Assembly: GCA_022487185.1 (NCBI GenBank)
Contig: JAKVJE010000008.1
Location: forward strand, 1 to 41,076
Reading direction: 5' to 3'
Source of the DNA: Microbacteriaceae bacterium
Lineage (GTDB): Bacteria > Actinomycetota > Actinomycetes > Actinomycetales > Microbacteriaceae
Length of the DNA stretch: 41,076 bases
Within the stretch, counting starts at the first letter, position 1. Every line of letters starts with the position of its first letter. The position numbers were made by a program, and so were the translations under genes. Under the pieces are notes generated by a model. The model was given only the letters and a program-made list of their open reading frames with translations, was not told the DNA's origin and searched no databases. Shown here piece by piece: positions 17,429 to 25,065 of the stretch.

Positions 17429-17570
17429 ATGTGCTTTCAGAAGACCCCGGAAGGGGAAAAAGAGAAAAAAGAATGTGCGGACGTCACACAGACGTCACGG
17501 GAGAAAACTCTGAGGGACAGGAAGTCGCTCAGTGGCACATTCGACAGCACATCGCGACAGCGTCGCACAT
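17429..17570. repeat. five copies of GCACAT/ATGTGC upstream of the winged-helix gene
   Basis: GCACAT occurs on the + strand at 17535-17540, 17547-17552 and 17565-17570, and its complement ATGTGC at 17473-17478 and 17429-17434. The first three are spaced 12 and 18 bases apart and flank a small hairpin (GCGAC-agc-GTCGC, 17554-17566). Five in about 140 bases is far above chance for a hexamer. They may be protein sites or RNA structure in the leader. Confidence 0.5.
17480..17498 (-). promoter_or_regulatory. 11-base direct repeat, candidate site for the winged-helix regulator
   Basis: On the - strand GTGACGTC is repeated exactly 11 bases apart (GTGACGTC-TGT-GTGACGTC). One-turn direct repeats are the normal binding pattern of OmpR/PhoB-type winged helices. 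It lies 56-74 bases upstream of the regulator's start codon. Binding is an inference. Confidence 0.5.
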
Positions 17571-17642
17571 CATCATGGCTGACCCACCGTTCGTCACCTC
17601 ATGACGGACGATCGAGGGGAAAGCTATGAGAATCATACGGCA

Positions 17643-17671
17643 ATTGTCCCCATGTTCGGGCGCCGTGTCAA
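17643..17671 (-). promoter_or_regulatory. candidate promoter reading toward the winged-helix gene
   Basis: On the - strand a perfect TTGACA (17671-17666) is followed after 17 bases by GACAAT (17648-17643), a four-of-six -10 match. It would start a transcript with a leader of about 210 bases before the start at 17424. An alternative -10, TATGAT, lies a few bases further downstream. Confidence 0.5.
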
Positions 17672-17689
17672 ACCGGGGACGGAATGTCG

Positions 17690-18325
17690 CTAGTCGCAGA
17701 CGCCGTAGAGGCGATCTCCGGCATCCCCGAGTCCGGGATAGATGTACCCCTGCTCGTTGAGCCGGGGGTCCAGTGCCCCAAGGTAGACCTCGACATCGAG
17801 GCCGGCTGCGGCCTCCTCAACGGCCTTGACCCCTTCCGGTGCCCCGATGAGACACATGCAGGTAATCTGGGTGGCTCCGCGCTCGGTGAGGTATTGGATG
17901 GCGGCGACCAGCGTGCCACCGGTCGCGAGCATCGGATCGACCACGAAGCAGTGCCGTCCGGTCAGATCCTGGGGGAGTCGTTCCGCATAGGTGCTCGGCT
18001 TCAGAGTGGTCTCATCTCGCACGAGCCCGAGGAATCCCACCTCAGCGGTGGGAAGGAGGGCGGTCATCCCATCGAGGAGGCCCAGGCCGGCTCGGAGAAT
18101 CGGGACGACGAGAGGAGTGGGGCCGGCCAGCTTGGGGCCGGTCGTCTCTGCCACAGGAGTGGTGACAGCGACCGAGGTGAGGGGCAGATGCTCTGTCGCC
18201 TCGAAAGCGAGCAGCGTCACCAGCTCGTTGGCCAGCTGTCGGAACTGTGCCGACGGCGTATCTTGGTCACGCAGCAACGTGATCTTGTGGGCGACCAGGG
18301 GGTGCTCCGAGACATGAACGCGCAT
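17690..18325 (-). CDS. upp: uracil phosphoribosyltransferase
   Basis: A 211-residue protein, the usual length. It starts at the ATG at 18325; a longer frame exists, but the family start is [16 protein letters not shown]. The PRPP-binding loop is [10 protein letters not shown] near residue 130, and the uracil-binding C-terminus reads [16 protein letters not shown]. The enzyme makes UMP from uracil and PRPP in pyrimidine salvage. A TACACT element (18338-18333) seven bases before the ATG suggests a leaderless mRNA. It is divergent from tadA with only 37 bases between the starts, an arrangement common in actinomycetes. Confidence 0.97.
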   Translation of the reverse strand: MRVHVSEHPLVAHKITLLRDQDTPSAQFRQLANELVTLLAFEATEHLPLTSVAVTTPVAETTGPKLAGPTPLVVPILRAGLGLLDGMTALLPTAEVGFLGLVRDETTLKPSTYAERLPQDLTGRHCFVVDPMLATGGTLVAAIQYLTERGATQITCMCLIGAPEGVKAVEEAAAGLDVEVYLGALDPRLNEQGYIYPGLGDAGDRLYGVCD

Positions 18326-18362
18326 AGGTTTTAGTGTAGGCCAGCGAAGGGCAGGGGATTGC

Positions 18363-18845
18363 ATGGGCTTGACGCATTCGAAGGTCTTTGACGAGTGGAT
18401 GGGCCGGGCTCTCGCAGAGGCCTCCCGCGCGACGGTGTCGGGAGACGTGCCGGTCGGGGCGATCCTTTTCGATGCCCTCGGGCAGCCGATCGCGGCGGCT
18501 CACAACGAGCGGGAGCGGGAGCAGGACGCCACCGCGCACGCCGAGGTCTTGGCGGTCCGGCGGTCCTGTGCCGCCTGGGGCTCCTGGCAGCTCCCGAACA
18601 CCACGCTCGTGGTCACCCTGGAGCCCTGCGCGATGTGCGCTGGCGCCATCCGTGCAGCCCGCATCCCCCGAGTGATCTTCGGGGCCTGGGATCCCGGTGC
18701 CGGGGCAGTGGGCTCGACCTGTGATCTGCTGCGGGACCGGGCGACCACTGCCGAGGTCGAGGTGATCCCCGGAGTATGCGAGGAGGAGTGCTCTCGGCAG
18801 CTCCGGGTGTTTTTCTCGCGGTTGCGGGGTCAGTCCTCCGACTGA
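18363..18845 (+). CDS. tadA: tRNA-adenosine deaminase
   Basis: A 160-residue member of the cytidine/deoxycytidylate deaminase superfamily. Zinc and catalytic residues are all present: H59 and E61 in TAHAEVLAV, and C89 and C92 in [10 protein letters not shown]. TadA converts A34 to inosine in tRNA-Arg(ACG), and that tRNA is encoded at 6765. The ATG at 18363 follows AGGGG with six bases between. The ADE-type [12 protein letters not shown] segment and the C-terminal [12 protein letters not shown] helix support TadA over other deaminases. The last 16 bases overlap the facing GGDEF-EAL gene. Confidence 0.95.
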   Translation: MGLTHSKVFDEWMGRALAEASRATVSGDVPVGAILFDALGQPIAAAHNEREREQDATAHAEVLAVRRSCAAWGSWQLPNTTLVVTLEPCAMCAGAIRAARIPRVIFGAWDPGAGAVGSTCDLLRDRATTAEVEVIPGVCEEECSRQLRVFFSRLRGQSSD

Positions 18846-21232
18846 CTGTCCCGGGGCGCCGCGGCGGCGTGCCGCGATCCCCGATGGCTGAGATGGGCGA
18901 TCAGCTCATCGATCGGGATCGGTCGGGAGAAGTAAAACCCCTGCTGATACCGGGCGCCGAGGCCTCTGAGCCACTCTGATTGCTCGGCGGTTTCGACCCC
19001 CTCGACCACCACGCTCGCATGGAAGGACTCGCCCAGGGCCAGCGCTGCGCGCACCCCGGCCTCGGCACGGCCGGTATTCCGAATATCGATGATCCGCTTA
19101 TCGAGCTTGATCACATCGATGGGGTACTCGCAGAGTGCGAGCAGGCTCGAATGTGATTTGCCCAGGTCGTCGAGCCCGAGCTGCAGCTGGGGATCCTCAG
19201 CAAGCTGTGCCACCTTCTCCTGGAGGGCGGGGCTCGGGGCGTTGAGTGAGAGTTCATTGAGCTCGATTACCAGCGAGATTCCCGGATACCGGTGCACGAG
19301 ACGGGCGCAGGTCGAGGCGAATTCGGCGTCGAGGACCTGATCGATATCGAAGTTCACATGGACCGTGCGCACCGTCGGGAGGACTTCCCGCATCTTGGCA
19401 GTGGCGGCCAGGGCCGCCCGCAGGATCTGGAGGGTCAGGCTGTTCAGAAGCCGTGCGCGGTGGGCCTCCCCGATGAGTCGGGCCACCGGGATCGGCCCCA
19501 GATTTGGGGCAGTGTAGCGAGCTAGGGCCTCGAGAGCCGTCACGGTTCCGGTGTCGGCGTCCAGGATCGGCTGGTACACGGCTTGGACGTGTTCCTCCAG
19601 GATGCCGCGCTGGATGATGAGTGATTCGTCGATGGGGGCGGTGGGGAGCGGACTGGTCTTCTCCCGGGCATGCTCCGCGGTGGCGATGGACTTTCCCCGG
19701 GTCGCATACATCAGCTGGTCGGCGGTCTCGAGCATGCTCGAAAGGTCCTGCTGGCCGGGCCGGGAAAAGGCGATGCCGTGTGAGATGCGCACCACGATCT
19801 GGTTGCCGTTGGCGGTGATCGGATCGCTGGTGCGGGTGGCGATACGGTCTGCGATATGGCGGGCCCGCTCGGGGGTGCCCACGTCCTCCAGAACGATCGC
19901 GAACTCGTCGCCTCCCACGCGGGCTGCCAGATCTCCGGTACGGATCGTCTGCTCCATCCGCGATGCCACCGTGCGGAGGACTTCGTTGCCGGTCTCGTGA
20001 CCGTAGTGATCATTGATCGACTTGAAATTGTCGATATCGATAAAGATGATGGCCACCAGCCGGCCCTCTGCCGCGGTTCCCGAGAGCCTGGCCAGATGAC
20101 TCTGCAGGGCCCCGTAGTTGGGGAGTCCCGTGAGCCGGTCGGTGTTGGCGAGGGTGCGCAGATGGCTGGTCTCTTCCGCATTCTGCCGGACGCGGGCCAC
20201 CACCGACACGATCCCGGAGATGAGCTGGGAATCCTGCTCGTTGAACGGCCGGGTCCATCGGCCGCGGGACAGGACCAGGTACTCGGATCCGCCGGCGGCG
20301 TCCGGTACCCGGGGGGAGATCACCGTGTCGGTGTGCAGGGAAGGGGTCTGGGTCCACATTGCCCGGAACCGGGTGGGCTCGACGCGTCGCACGACATCCA
20401 CCGCCCAATCCGCGATTTCGGGGACCGCGATCTCGGTCAGTTGCTGGACGGGAGACACCATGGCCGTGAATTTCTCCCGCAGGGACACGCTCCGGCGGAC
20501 GGAGACGATTCCGAGGGTGACGGCGATCGTGAAGACAATGACGATCACCGGTCCGGCAGAGAAATGCCCCTCCTCAAAGGCATACCAGTTGATGAAGCCC
20601 CCCACCGGGTAGGACAGCAGGGAGAGAACCAGGAGATAGAACAGGCCGTAGGAGGTGCGCAGGAGACTGATCGCCTGCGTCGCCCGATGGAGCGGGTATC
20701 CGTCCAGGAACACTGTTTTGGCCAGGGAGAGGCCGATCCGGATGGCGAGGAAGCTCCCCAGTGCCACGATGACGCCGGACACCGTCTGCCAGGTCAGCCC
20801 CTGCGCCCCTCCCGACGGGTCGACGAGGGTGCGCAGCAGAACCGCCACCGTCCCGGCGATCCCATCTTGCCCGGCCGCCTCTGCAGCTGGAGCGTAGCGC
20901 AGCCAGATTGCCCACGTGCCGAAGAAGACGCCGGCGATCCAGCAAATCATCAGTGCTCCGGTCCGTATTTGGGGGAGAAGCGCGGCGAGGAAGGCGGCCT
21001 CAGCACCCAGTGTCATAAGACCGTCCAGTGATGAGAGATGCAGGAACAGCATGGAGGAGCCCAGCACGCAGAACACGAGAACCAGGGGCACCCAGCTCAT
21101 CCGCAGGAGTTCTGTGGTGTTCAGCGCCGCACCGGCGACGAGGGCGGCCGGGGTGGCAATCCCCCAGAACAACGCCATCGGCCGACTCGACTGATACGCA
21201 TGACCGGATGAGAGGACGATCCGACCGTTCAC
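18830..21232 (-). CDS. membrane GGDEF-EAL protein (cyclic di-GMP turnover)
   Basis: An 800-residue protein from a GTG at 21232 preceded by a strong GGAGGA site. Seven or so membrane helices fill residues 15-250. The GGDEF domain (about 365-525) has DIDNFKSINDHYGH and an intact GGDEF near residue 442, with an RTGD inhibitory-site motif five residues before it. The EAL domain (about 550-785) keeps the expected acidic, Asn, Lys and Gln positions (LEALARY, HVNF, IELNE, DDLG, IKLDK, VEGVET, QQGF), but the usual DDFGTGYSSL loop reads DDLGKSHSSL. The cyclase looks active; phosphodiesterase activity is plausible but less sure. It faces tadA. Confidence 0.93.
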   Translation of the reverse strand: MNGRIVLSSGHAYQSSRPMALFWGIATPAALVAGAALNTTELLRMSWVPLVLVFCVLGSSMLFLHLSSLDGLMTLGAEAAFLAALLPQIRTGALMICWIAGVFFGTWAIWLRYAPAAEAAGQDGIAGTVAVLLRTLVDPSGGAQGLTWQTVSGVIVALGSFLAIRIGLSLAKTVFLDGYPLHRATQAISLLRTSYGLFYLLVLSLLSYPVGGFINWYAFEEGHFSAGPVIVIVFTIAVTLGIVSVRRSVSLREKFTAMVSPVQQLTEIAVPEIADWAVDVVRRVEPTRFRAMWTQTPSLHTDTVISPRVPDAAGGSEYLVLSRGRWTRPFNEQDSQLISGIVSVVARVRQNAEETSHLRTLANTDRLTGLPNYGALQSHLARLSGTAAEGRLVAIIFIDIDNFKSINDHYGHETGNEVLRTVASRMEQTIRTGDLAARVGGDEFAIVLEDVGTPERARHIADRIATRTSDPITANGNQIVVRISHGIAFSRPGQQDLSSMLETADQLMYATRGKSIATAEHAREKTSPLPTAPIDESLIIQRGILEEHVQAVYQPILDADTGTVTALEALARYTAPNLGPIPVARLIGEAHRARLLNSLTLQILRAALAATAKMREVLPTVRTVHVNFDIDQVLDAEFASTCARLVHRYPGISLVIELNELSLNAPSPALQEKVAQLAEDPQLQLGLDDLGKSHSSLLALCEYPIDVIKLDKRIIDIRNTGRAEAGVRAALALGESFHASVVVEGVETAEQSEWLRGLGARYQQGFYFSRPIPIDELIAHLSHRGSRHAAAAPRDSQSED

Positions 21233-21299
21233 GGTTCCTCCAGGTCGCGGTCAGTGTAGAACCGGAGTCCGGGGAGCGCGTGCGAAGACATGCAGGTTC

Positions 21300-21311
21300 T
21301 AGACTGTCCGC
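21300..21311 (+). promoter_or_regulatory. -10 element for proC
   Basis: TAGACT (21300-21305) ends six bases before the proC ATG, and no ribosome site is present, which suggests leaderless transcription. No clear -35 is seen. Confidence 0.55.
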
Positions 21312-22139
21312 ATGAATTCCACTGCGACCATTGCGTTCCTCGGCACAGGCTCGATGGCGGGAGCCATCCTCACCGGTCTGCTCAATTCTGGGGCAGACGC
21401 CTCCGCGATTACCGCCACGACACGCACCGAGGCGAGCGCCGAACGGTTGCGGAACACCTCCCCCGGCGTGAATGCCGTCAGTATAGCTCAGGACCCGGCG
21501 GCGAACCGCCGGGCGGCGGCGAAGGCGGATGTGGTGGTCATTGGCGTCGAACCGGGACAGGCCCCCGCTCTGCTCGATGAAATCGCCGGTTCCCTGCGGC
21601 CCGGGACCCTGATCCTCAGCATTGTCTCCGGGCTGACGCTCGCGGACCTCGAGGGGCACATCCCCGCCGGGGTCTCTCTGATTCGCGCTATGCCGAATAC
21701 CCCTGCCAGGGTCGGGGCGGGGATGACCGGGCTCGCGATGGAGGAGGGCACTCCCCACGACGCCCTCCAAACCGCGGTCGGTCTGTTTGAGACCTCCGGG
21801 ACCGTGCTGGTAATCCCGGAATCTCAGATGGATGCGCTGAGCGCAGTTTCTGGATCCGGTCCCGCCTACTTCTTCTACTTCGTTGAGCAGTTCACTGAGG
21901 CCGCCGAGCGACTGGGCTTCTCCCATGAGGCGGCGCGCACCCTCGTGGAGACGACCTTCACCGGCTCTGCCCGGCTCCTTGCCGAAACGGGATCCGAGCC
22001 GGGAAGCCTCCGGGCCGCGGTGACCAGCCCCGGTGGAACCACCGAACAGGCATTGGCGGTGCTGGGCCGAAAACAGTATGAAGAGGGCCTCAAAGAGGCG
22101 CTGGACGCCGCGATGGCTCACGCGGCGCGACAGCGGTAA
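21312..22139 (+). CDS. proC: pyrroline-5-carboxylate reductase
   Basis: A 275-residue protein of normal length. The N-terminal Rossmann motif is FLGTGSMAGAI; the central IRAMPNTPARVGAGMT and the C-terminal SAVSGSGPAYFFYF and AAVTSPGGTTEQAL segments are diagnostic of ProC. It catalyses the last step of proline synthesis, reducing pyrroline-5-carboxylate with NAD(P)H. It is followed after 38 bases by an ArsR-type regulator with its own -10 element. Confidence 0.97.
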   Translation: MNSTATIAFLGTGSMAGAILTGLLNSGADASAITATTRTEASAERLRNTSPGVNAVSIAQDPAANRRAAAKADVVVIGVEPGQAPALLDEIAGSLRPGTLILSIVSGLTLADLEGHIPAGVSLIRAMPNTPARVGAGMTGLAMEEGTPHDALQTAVGLFETSGTVLVIPESQMDALSAVSGSGPAYFFYFVEQFTEAAERLGFSHEAARTLVETTFTGSARLLAETGSEPGSLRAAVTSPGGTTEQALAVLGRKQYEEGLKEALDAAMAHAARQR

Positions 22140-22177
22140 TTCACCGCATTTCGCCCGTCCGGACTATCGTGGCAGCT

Positions 22178-22648
22178 ATGACAGACGCCTTTGCCGCGTT
22201 GGCCGACGAGAACCGACGGCGGATCCTTGCAGGGCTCGCCGACGACGGGGATGAACTCAATGTCGGCGCCCTCGTTGAGCGGCTGGACCTGAGCCAGCCG
22301 ACCATCTCGAAACATCTGAAAGTCCTTCGCGAGGCAGGTCTCGTCACGGTCCGGGAAGCGGGGCAGCGCCGGTTTTACCGGGTCGACATGACCGGACTCC
22401 GTCCGATCCTCACCTGGCTCCAGCAGTTCCCGGAGCTGGTTCCCCCCAGCGAACCCGCTCCGGTTAAGGAGTCGGCGGCCAACGCCGATCGTCTGGGGTT
22501 CCCTCCGCCGAACCCGTCCGGGCTCGCGCGGACCCTGGGGCACTCGGCGGCCTGGGGAGTCGGCGGGGTCAGGGGGCTCGCTCGGGGCATCCGAATCCGG
22601 TTCCGGGCACTCGGGCGCAAGCTGCCAGGCCGATTTCGGCGGTCCTGA
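22178..22648 (+). CDS. ArsR-type HTH regulator with Arg-rich C-terminal tail
   Basis: A 156-residue protein from the ATG at 22178. No ribosome site is seen, but TATCGT lies seven bases upstream. Residues 3-80 form an ArsR-type winged helix (FAALADENRRRILAGL, LDLSQPTISKHLKVLREAGLV, GQRRFYRVD). There is no cysteine in the whole protein, so classical thiolate metal sensing is excluded. After a Pro/Ser-rich linker the last 30 residues are strongly basic (VRGLARGIRIRFRALGRKL), possibly an amphipathic helix contacting nucleic acid or membrane. It sits between proC and the bS22 gene; the target is unknown. Confidence 0.88.
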   Translation: MTDAFAALADENRRRILAGLADDGDELNVGALVERLDLSQPTISKHLKVLREAGLVTVREAGQRRFYRVDMTGLRPILTWLQQFPELVPPSEPAPVKESAANADRLGFPPPNPSGLARTLGHSAAWGVGGVRGLARGIRIRFRALGRKLPGRFRRS

Positions 22649-22679
22649 GCCGCGCATCGCCCTTCGTGCGGAGGTGCGG

Positions 22680-22715
22680 TAGACTGTCCCAAGTATCCCT
22701 GCGCGTCGTGCGCAG
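22680..22715 (+). promoter_or_regulatory. -10 element and leader hairpin of the bS22 gene
   Basis: TAGACT (22680-22685) is a good -10 candidate. About 14 bases further on the leader can fold CTGCGC-gtcgt-GCGCAG (22699-22715), a perfect six-pair stem, before the ribosome site GAGG near 22732. The hairpin may be a regulatory element of this ribosomal protein mRNA. Confidence 0.45.
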
Positions 22716-22741
22716 CCAAGATTTCGTCTGTGAGGTTTCCC

Positions 22742-22837
22742 GTGGGTTCAGTGATTAAGAAACGCCGCAAGCGCATGGCGAAAAAGAAGCACCGCAAGCT
22801 GCTTCGGAAGACTCGTCACCAGCGGCGCAACAAGTAG
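22742..22837 (+). CDS. ribosomal protein bS22 (AURKAIP1/COX24-type), 31 residues
   Basis: A very short, extremely basic protein of 31 residues: it begins VGSVIKKRRKRMAKKKHRKL and ends in HQRRNK. This is the conserved actinobacterial AURKAIP1/COX24-domain protein, shown in mycobacteria to be a small-subunit ribosomal protein named bS22. The GTG start at 22742 follows a GTGAGG ribosome site with a suitable gap. It has its own promoter and a strong terminator 14 bases after the stop, so it is an independent, probably highly expressed unit. The length and composition match the family closely. Confidence 0.95.
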   Translation: MGSVIKKRRKRMAKKKHRKLLRKTRHQRRNK

Positions 22838-22851
22838 CTCGACGGCTACGC

Positions 22852-22886
22852 GAGACGCGAGGAATGTTCCTCGCGTCTCTTTTTTT
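22852..22886 (+). terminator. intrinsic terminator after bS22
   Basis: A perfect 13-base inverted repeat (GAGACGCGAGGAA / TTCCTCGCGTCTC) with a two-base centre is followed by seven T residues (22880-22886). It is the strongest terminator in the window and ends the bS22 transcript. Confidence 0.95.
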
Positions 22887-22903
22887 GCCCCGCGCCGACG
22901 GTG

Positions 22904-23608
22904 CTATCTCGCCGAGGAGAGGAAGCGGCGGTGCAGCTTCCTCGACTCCCAGCCCCGAGTGTGGATGATCCCCCGGAGCAGTCGATCCGGGTTTATCCCC
23001 ACTGGGTGCCCCACCGTCTCCATCAGGGGCAGATCGTTGATCGAGTCGCTGTAGGCGAAGCAGTCCTCGAGTCGGTACCCGCGGGCCTCGGCGAGGGCCC
23101 GGACACGGAGCGCCTTCTCGGCACCATGCGCCGGGTGTCCCAGCACTCGGCCCGTGAACAGGTCATCGTGCACCTCGAGTCGGGTGGCGATACTGCCGGT
23201 CAGCCCGAGTTCCCGGACGAAGAGATCGGCGACCTCCGCGGGGGAGGCCGTCGCCAGCCAGACCTCGTGTCCGGCCCGCTGGTGCGTGCGGATGAGGTCC
23301 ACCGTGTCCCGCCAGACCCGCGGACGGATGTTCACCCGATAGATCCGGGGCAGGATCCCGACGAGCTCGCTGCGGGGGAGCCCCGCCACCAGCTGGAGGG
23401 CCCGATCCTGCACCTCTCCGAGCGTGCGCAGATTCTCTCCGAAGCGGATGAACCGGAACTGCTGCCATCCGAAGCTGAGCAGTTTTTTCATCGACAGGTA
23501 GCCCAGCCGGACCGTTCCCCGACCGACGTGAAAGAGACACGCCCCGCGAACCAGCGTGTTGTCGAGGTCAAAGAAGGCCGCGACGCGCGCCGGCGGGTTT
23601 TCCGTCAT
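22904..23608 (-). CDS. HAD-superfamily phosphatase (SerB-like, HAD-IB)
   Basis: A 234-residue protein with all HAD motifs: FFDLDNTLV (nucleophile D14, acid D16), WLATASPAEV (motif II) and FAYSDSINDLPLM (motif IV). The helical insertion after motif I and the overall length fit HAD-IB enzymes related to phosphoserine phosphatase and to the CicA/PlsC-associated group. The substrate cannot be assigned. The ATG is three bases after the aspS stop, so the two genes are co-transcribed. Confidence 0.92.
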   Translation of the reverse strand: MTENPPARVAAFFDLDNTLVRGACLFHVGRGTVRLGYLSMKKLLSFGWQQFRFIRFGENLRTLGEVQDRALQLVAGLPRSELVGILPRIYRVNIRPRVWRDTVDLIRTHQRAGHEVWLATASPAEVADLFVRELGLTGSIATRLEVHDDLFTGRVLGHPAHGAEKALRVRALAEARGYRLEDCFAYSDSINDLPLMETVGHPVGINPDRLLRGIIHTRGWESRKLHRRFLSSAR

Positions 23609-23611
23609 CGG

Positions 23612-24925
23612 TTACGGATGCAGACGGGTCGGGCCGCGGAAGAGGTATGTCGTCTCGCGGATGCTTGGCTTGTGCAGCAGCAGCATGAGCACGCGGGCCA
23701 GTCCCATCCCGAACCCGCCGTGAGGGGGCATCCCGTACTTGAAGAAGTCAAGGTAATCGCCAAGTCCGGCCGGATCGAGCCCCTTCTCGACGGCCTGGGC
23801 GGTGAGGACCTCCAGGCGATGCTCGCGCTGCGCTCCGGTGGTGATCTCGGTCCCGTTGAACACCAGGTCGTAGCTGCGGGTCAGAGTGGGATCCTCGGTG
23901 TTCCGCATGTGGTAGTACGGGCGCACGCTGGCCGGGTAGTCCGTGAGGAACACGAACTCATGCCCGTAAGTCTCCTTGACGTACTCGCCGATCTGGCGCT
24001 CCCCCTCCGGATCCATGTCGTCGTCCTTCCGGGCGACCGCATGCCCGCGGGAGGCGACGATCTCCTTCGCCTTCTGAAGTGGGATCCGCGGGAACGGCGT
24101 AGTCGGAACCGTGACCTCGACCCCGAGCAGCTCCCGTATCTCGTCTCCGTGGCGCTCCTTGACCGCCGCGAGCCCCGCGGTCAGGAGCTCCTCCTGCATC
24201 CGCATGACGTCCTCTTCGGAGTCGATCCAGCTCATCTCCGCATCCACACTGGTGAACTCGGCCGAATGCCGGGAGGTGAAGGAGGGGTCGGCACGGAATG
24301 CCGGGGCCACCTCGAACACCGAGCCCAGGCCGGCGGCCATGCCCATCTGCTTGTACAGCTGCGGGCTCTGCGCCAGGTAGGCGGTGCCCTGATCGAAGTA
24401 GTCCAGGCTGAACAGCTCCGCACGGGACTCCGACGGGCTCGGCATCAGCTTCGGGGTCTGGATCTCGGTGAATCCGTGCTCCACCCAGTAGGTGCGGAAC
24501 GCCTGCAGCAGAGTGGTCTGGACCCGGAACACCAAGCTCACCTCGGGGCGGCGAATGTCCAGGAAGCGCCAGTCGAGGCGCTTATCAATGCCGGAATCCT
24601 CGGCGATGGGAAGATCCGGGGCGGCCAGCCCATCCACGGTGAGAGTCTCCAGCTGAATCTCCAGCCCGCCGAGGCGGACGCGCTCGTTGTGCTGGAGCTC
24701 GCCGGTCAGATGCACGAAGGAGCCGGTGGTCAGCGAGGAGATTAGGTTTGCGCGCTCGTCGTCCGCGCCGTGGCGCACGTTGACGGCCTGTACGGTGCCC
24801 GACTCATCCCGGAGGATGACGAACTGCACCTTCTTCTGATCCCGGACGGTGTCGATCCATCCGCCGACGGTGACTGGCCCGTCCTCATGCTGCTGCAGGT
24901 CCCGGACCAGGGTTCGATTGATCAT
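23612..24925 (-). CDS. aspS: aspartyl-tRNA synthetase, archaeal/eukaryal type
   Basis: A 437-residue class II synthetase from the ATG at 24925, which follows GGGAG with six bases between. An N-terminal OB-fold anticodon domain (VTVGGWIDTVRDQKKVQFV) precedes the catalytic core with motif 1 near ILQTPKL-like IQTPKLM, motif 2 FRADPSFTSRH and motif 3 GMPPHGGFGMGLARVLM. At this length it lacks the GAD insertion of the roughly 590-residue bacterial enzyme and matches the archaeal type, which in some bacteria charges both tRNA-Asp and tRNA-Asn. Whether it is discriminating cannot be settled here. A TACACT -10 (25000-24995) gives a short leader. Confidence 0.93.
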   Translation of the reverse strand: MINRTLVRDLQQHEDGPVTVGGWIDTVRDQKKVQFVILRDESGTVQAVNVRHGADDERANLISSLTTGSFVHLTGELQHNERVRLGGLEIQLETLTVDGLAAPDLPIAEDSGIDKRLDWRFLDIRRPEVSLVFRVQTTLLQAFRTYWVEHGFTEIQTPKLMPSPSESRAELFSLDYFDQGTAYLAQSPQLYKQMGMAAGLGSVFEVAPAFRADPSFTSRHSAEFTSVDAEMSWIDSEEDVMRMQEELLTAGLAAVKERHGDEIRELLGVEVTVPTTPFPRIPLQKAKEIVASRGHAVARKDDDMDPEGERQIGEYVKETYGHEFVFLTDYPASVRPYYHMRNTEDPTLTRSYDLVFNGTEITTGAQREHRLEVLTAQAVEKGLDPAGLGDYLDFFKYGMPPHGGFGMGLARVLMLLLHKPSIRETTYLFRGPTRLHP

Positions 24926-25065
24926 TGACAACTCCCAAAATGCTGGATCGCCCGATCGCCCGGCAAACGGACGGATGGACGCGACGACGCAGCCAGTGTA
25001 GCCCGCCACAGCGCACAAGGCCCGAACCGCGGCCGGAGGAAGCCCCTGGACGTAGCATGTCGGGT

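Noticed and set aside
17445-17456. CCCC-GGAA-GGGG hairpin as a terminator
   Set aside because: Only four pairs, and no T run follows on either strand; it lies within the leader of the winged-helix gene.
18841-18900. SRP RNA gene beside tadA, as in some actinomycetes
   Set aside because: The region after tadA is occupied by the 3' end of the GGDEF-EAL gene, and no SRP-like helix was seen.
22901-24745. A 614-codon open frame on the + strand
   Set aside because: It is antisense to the HAD and aspS genes, whose motifs are unmistakable.
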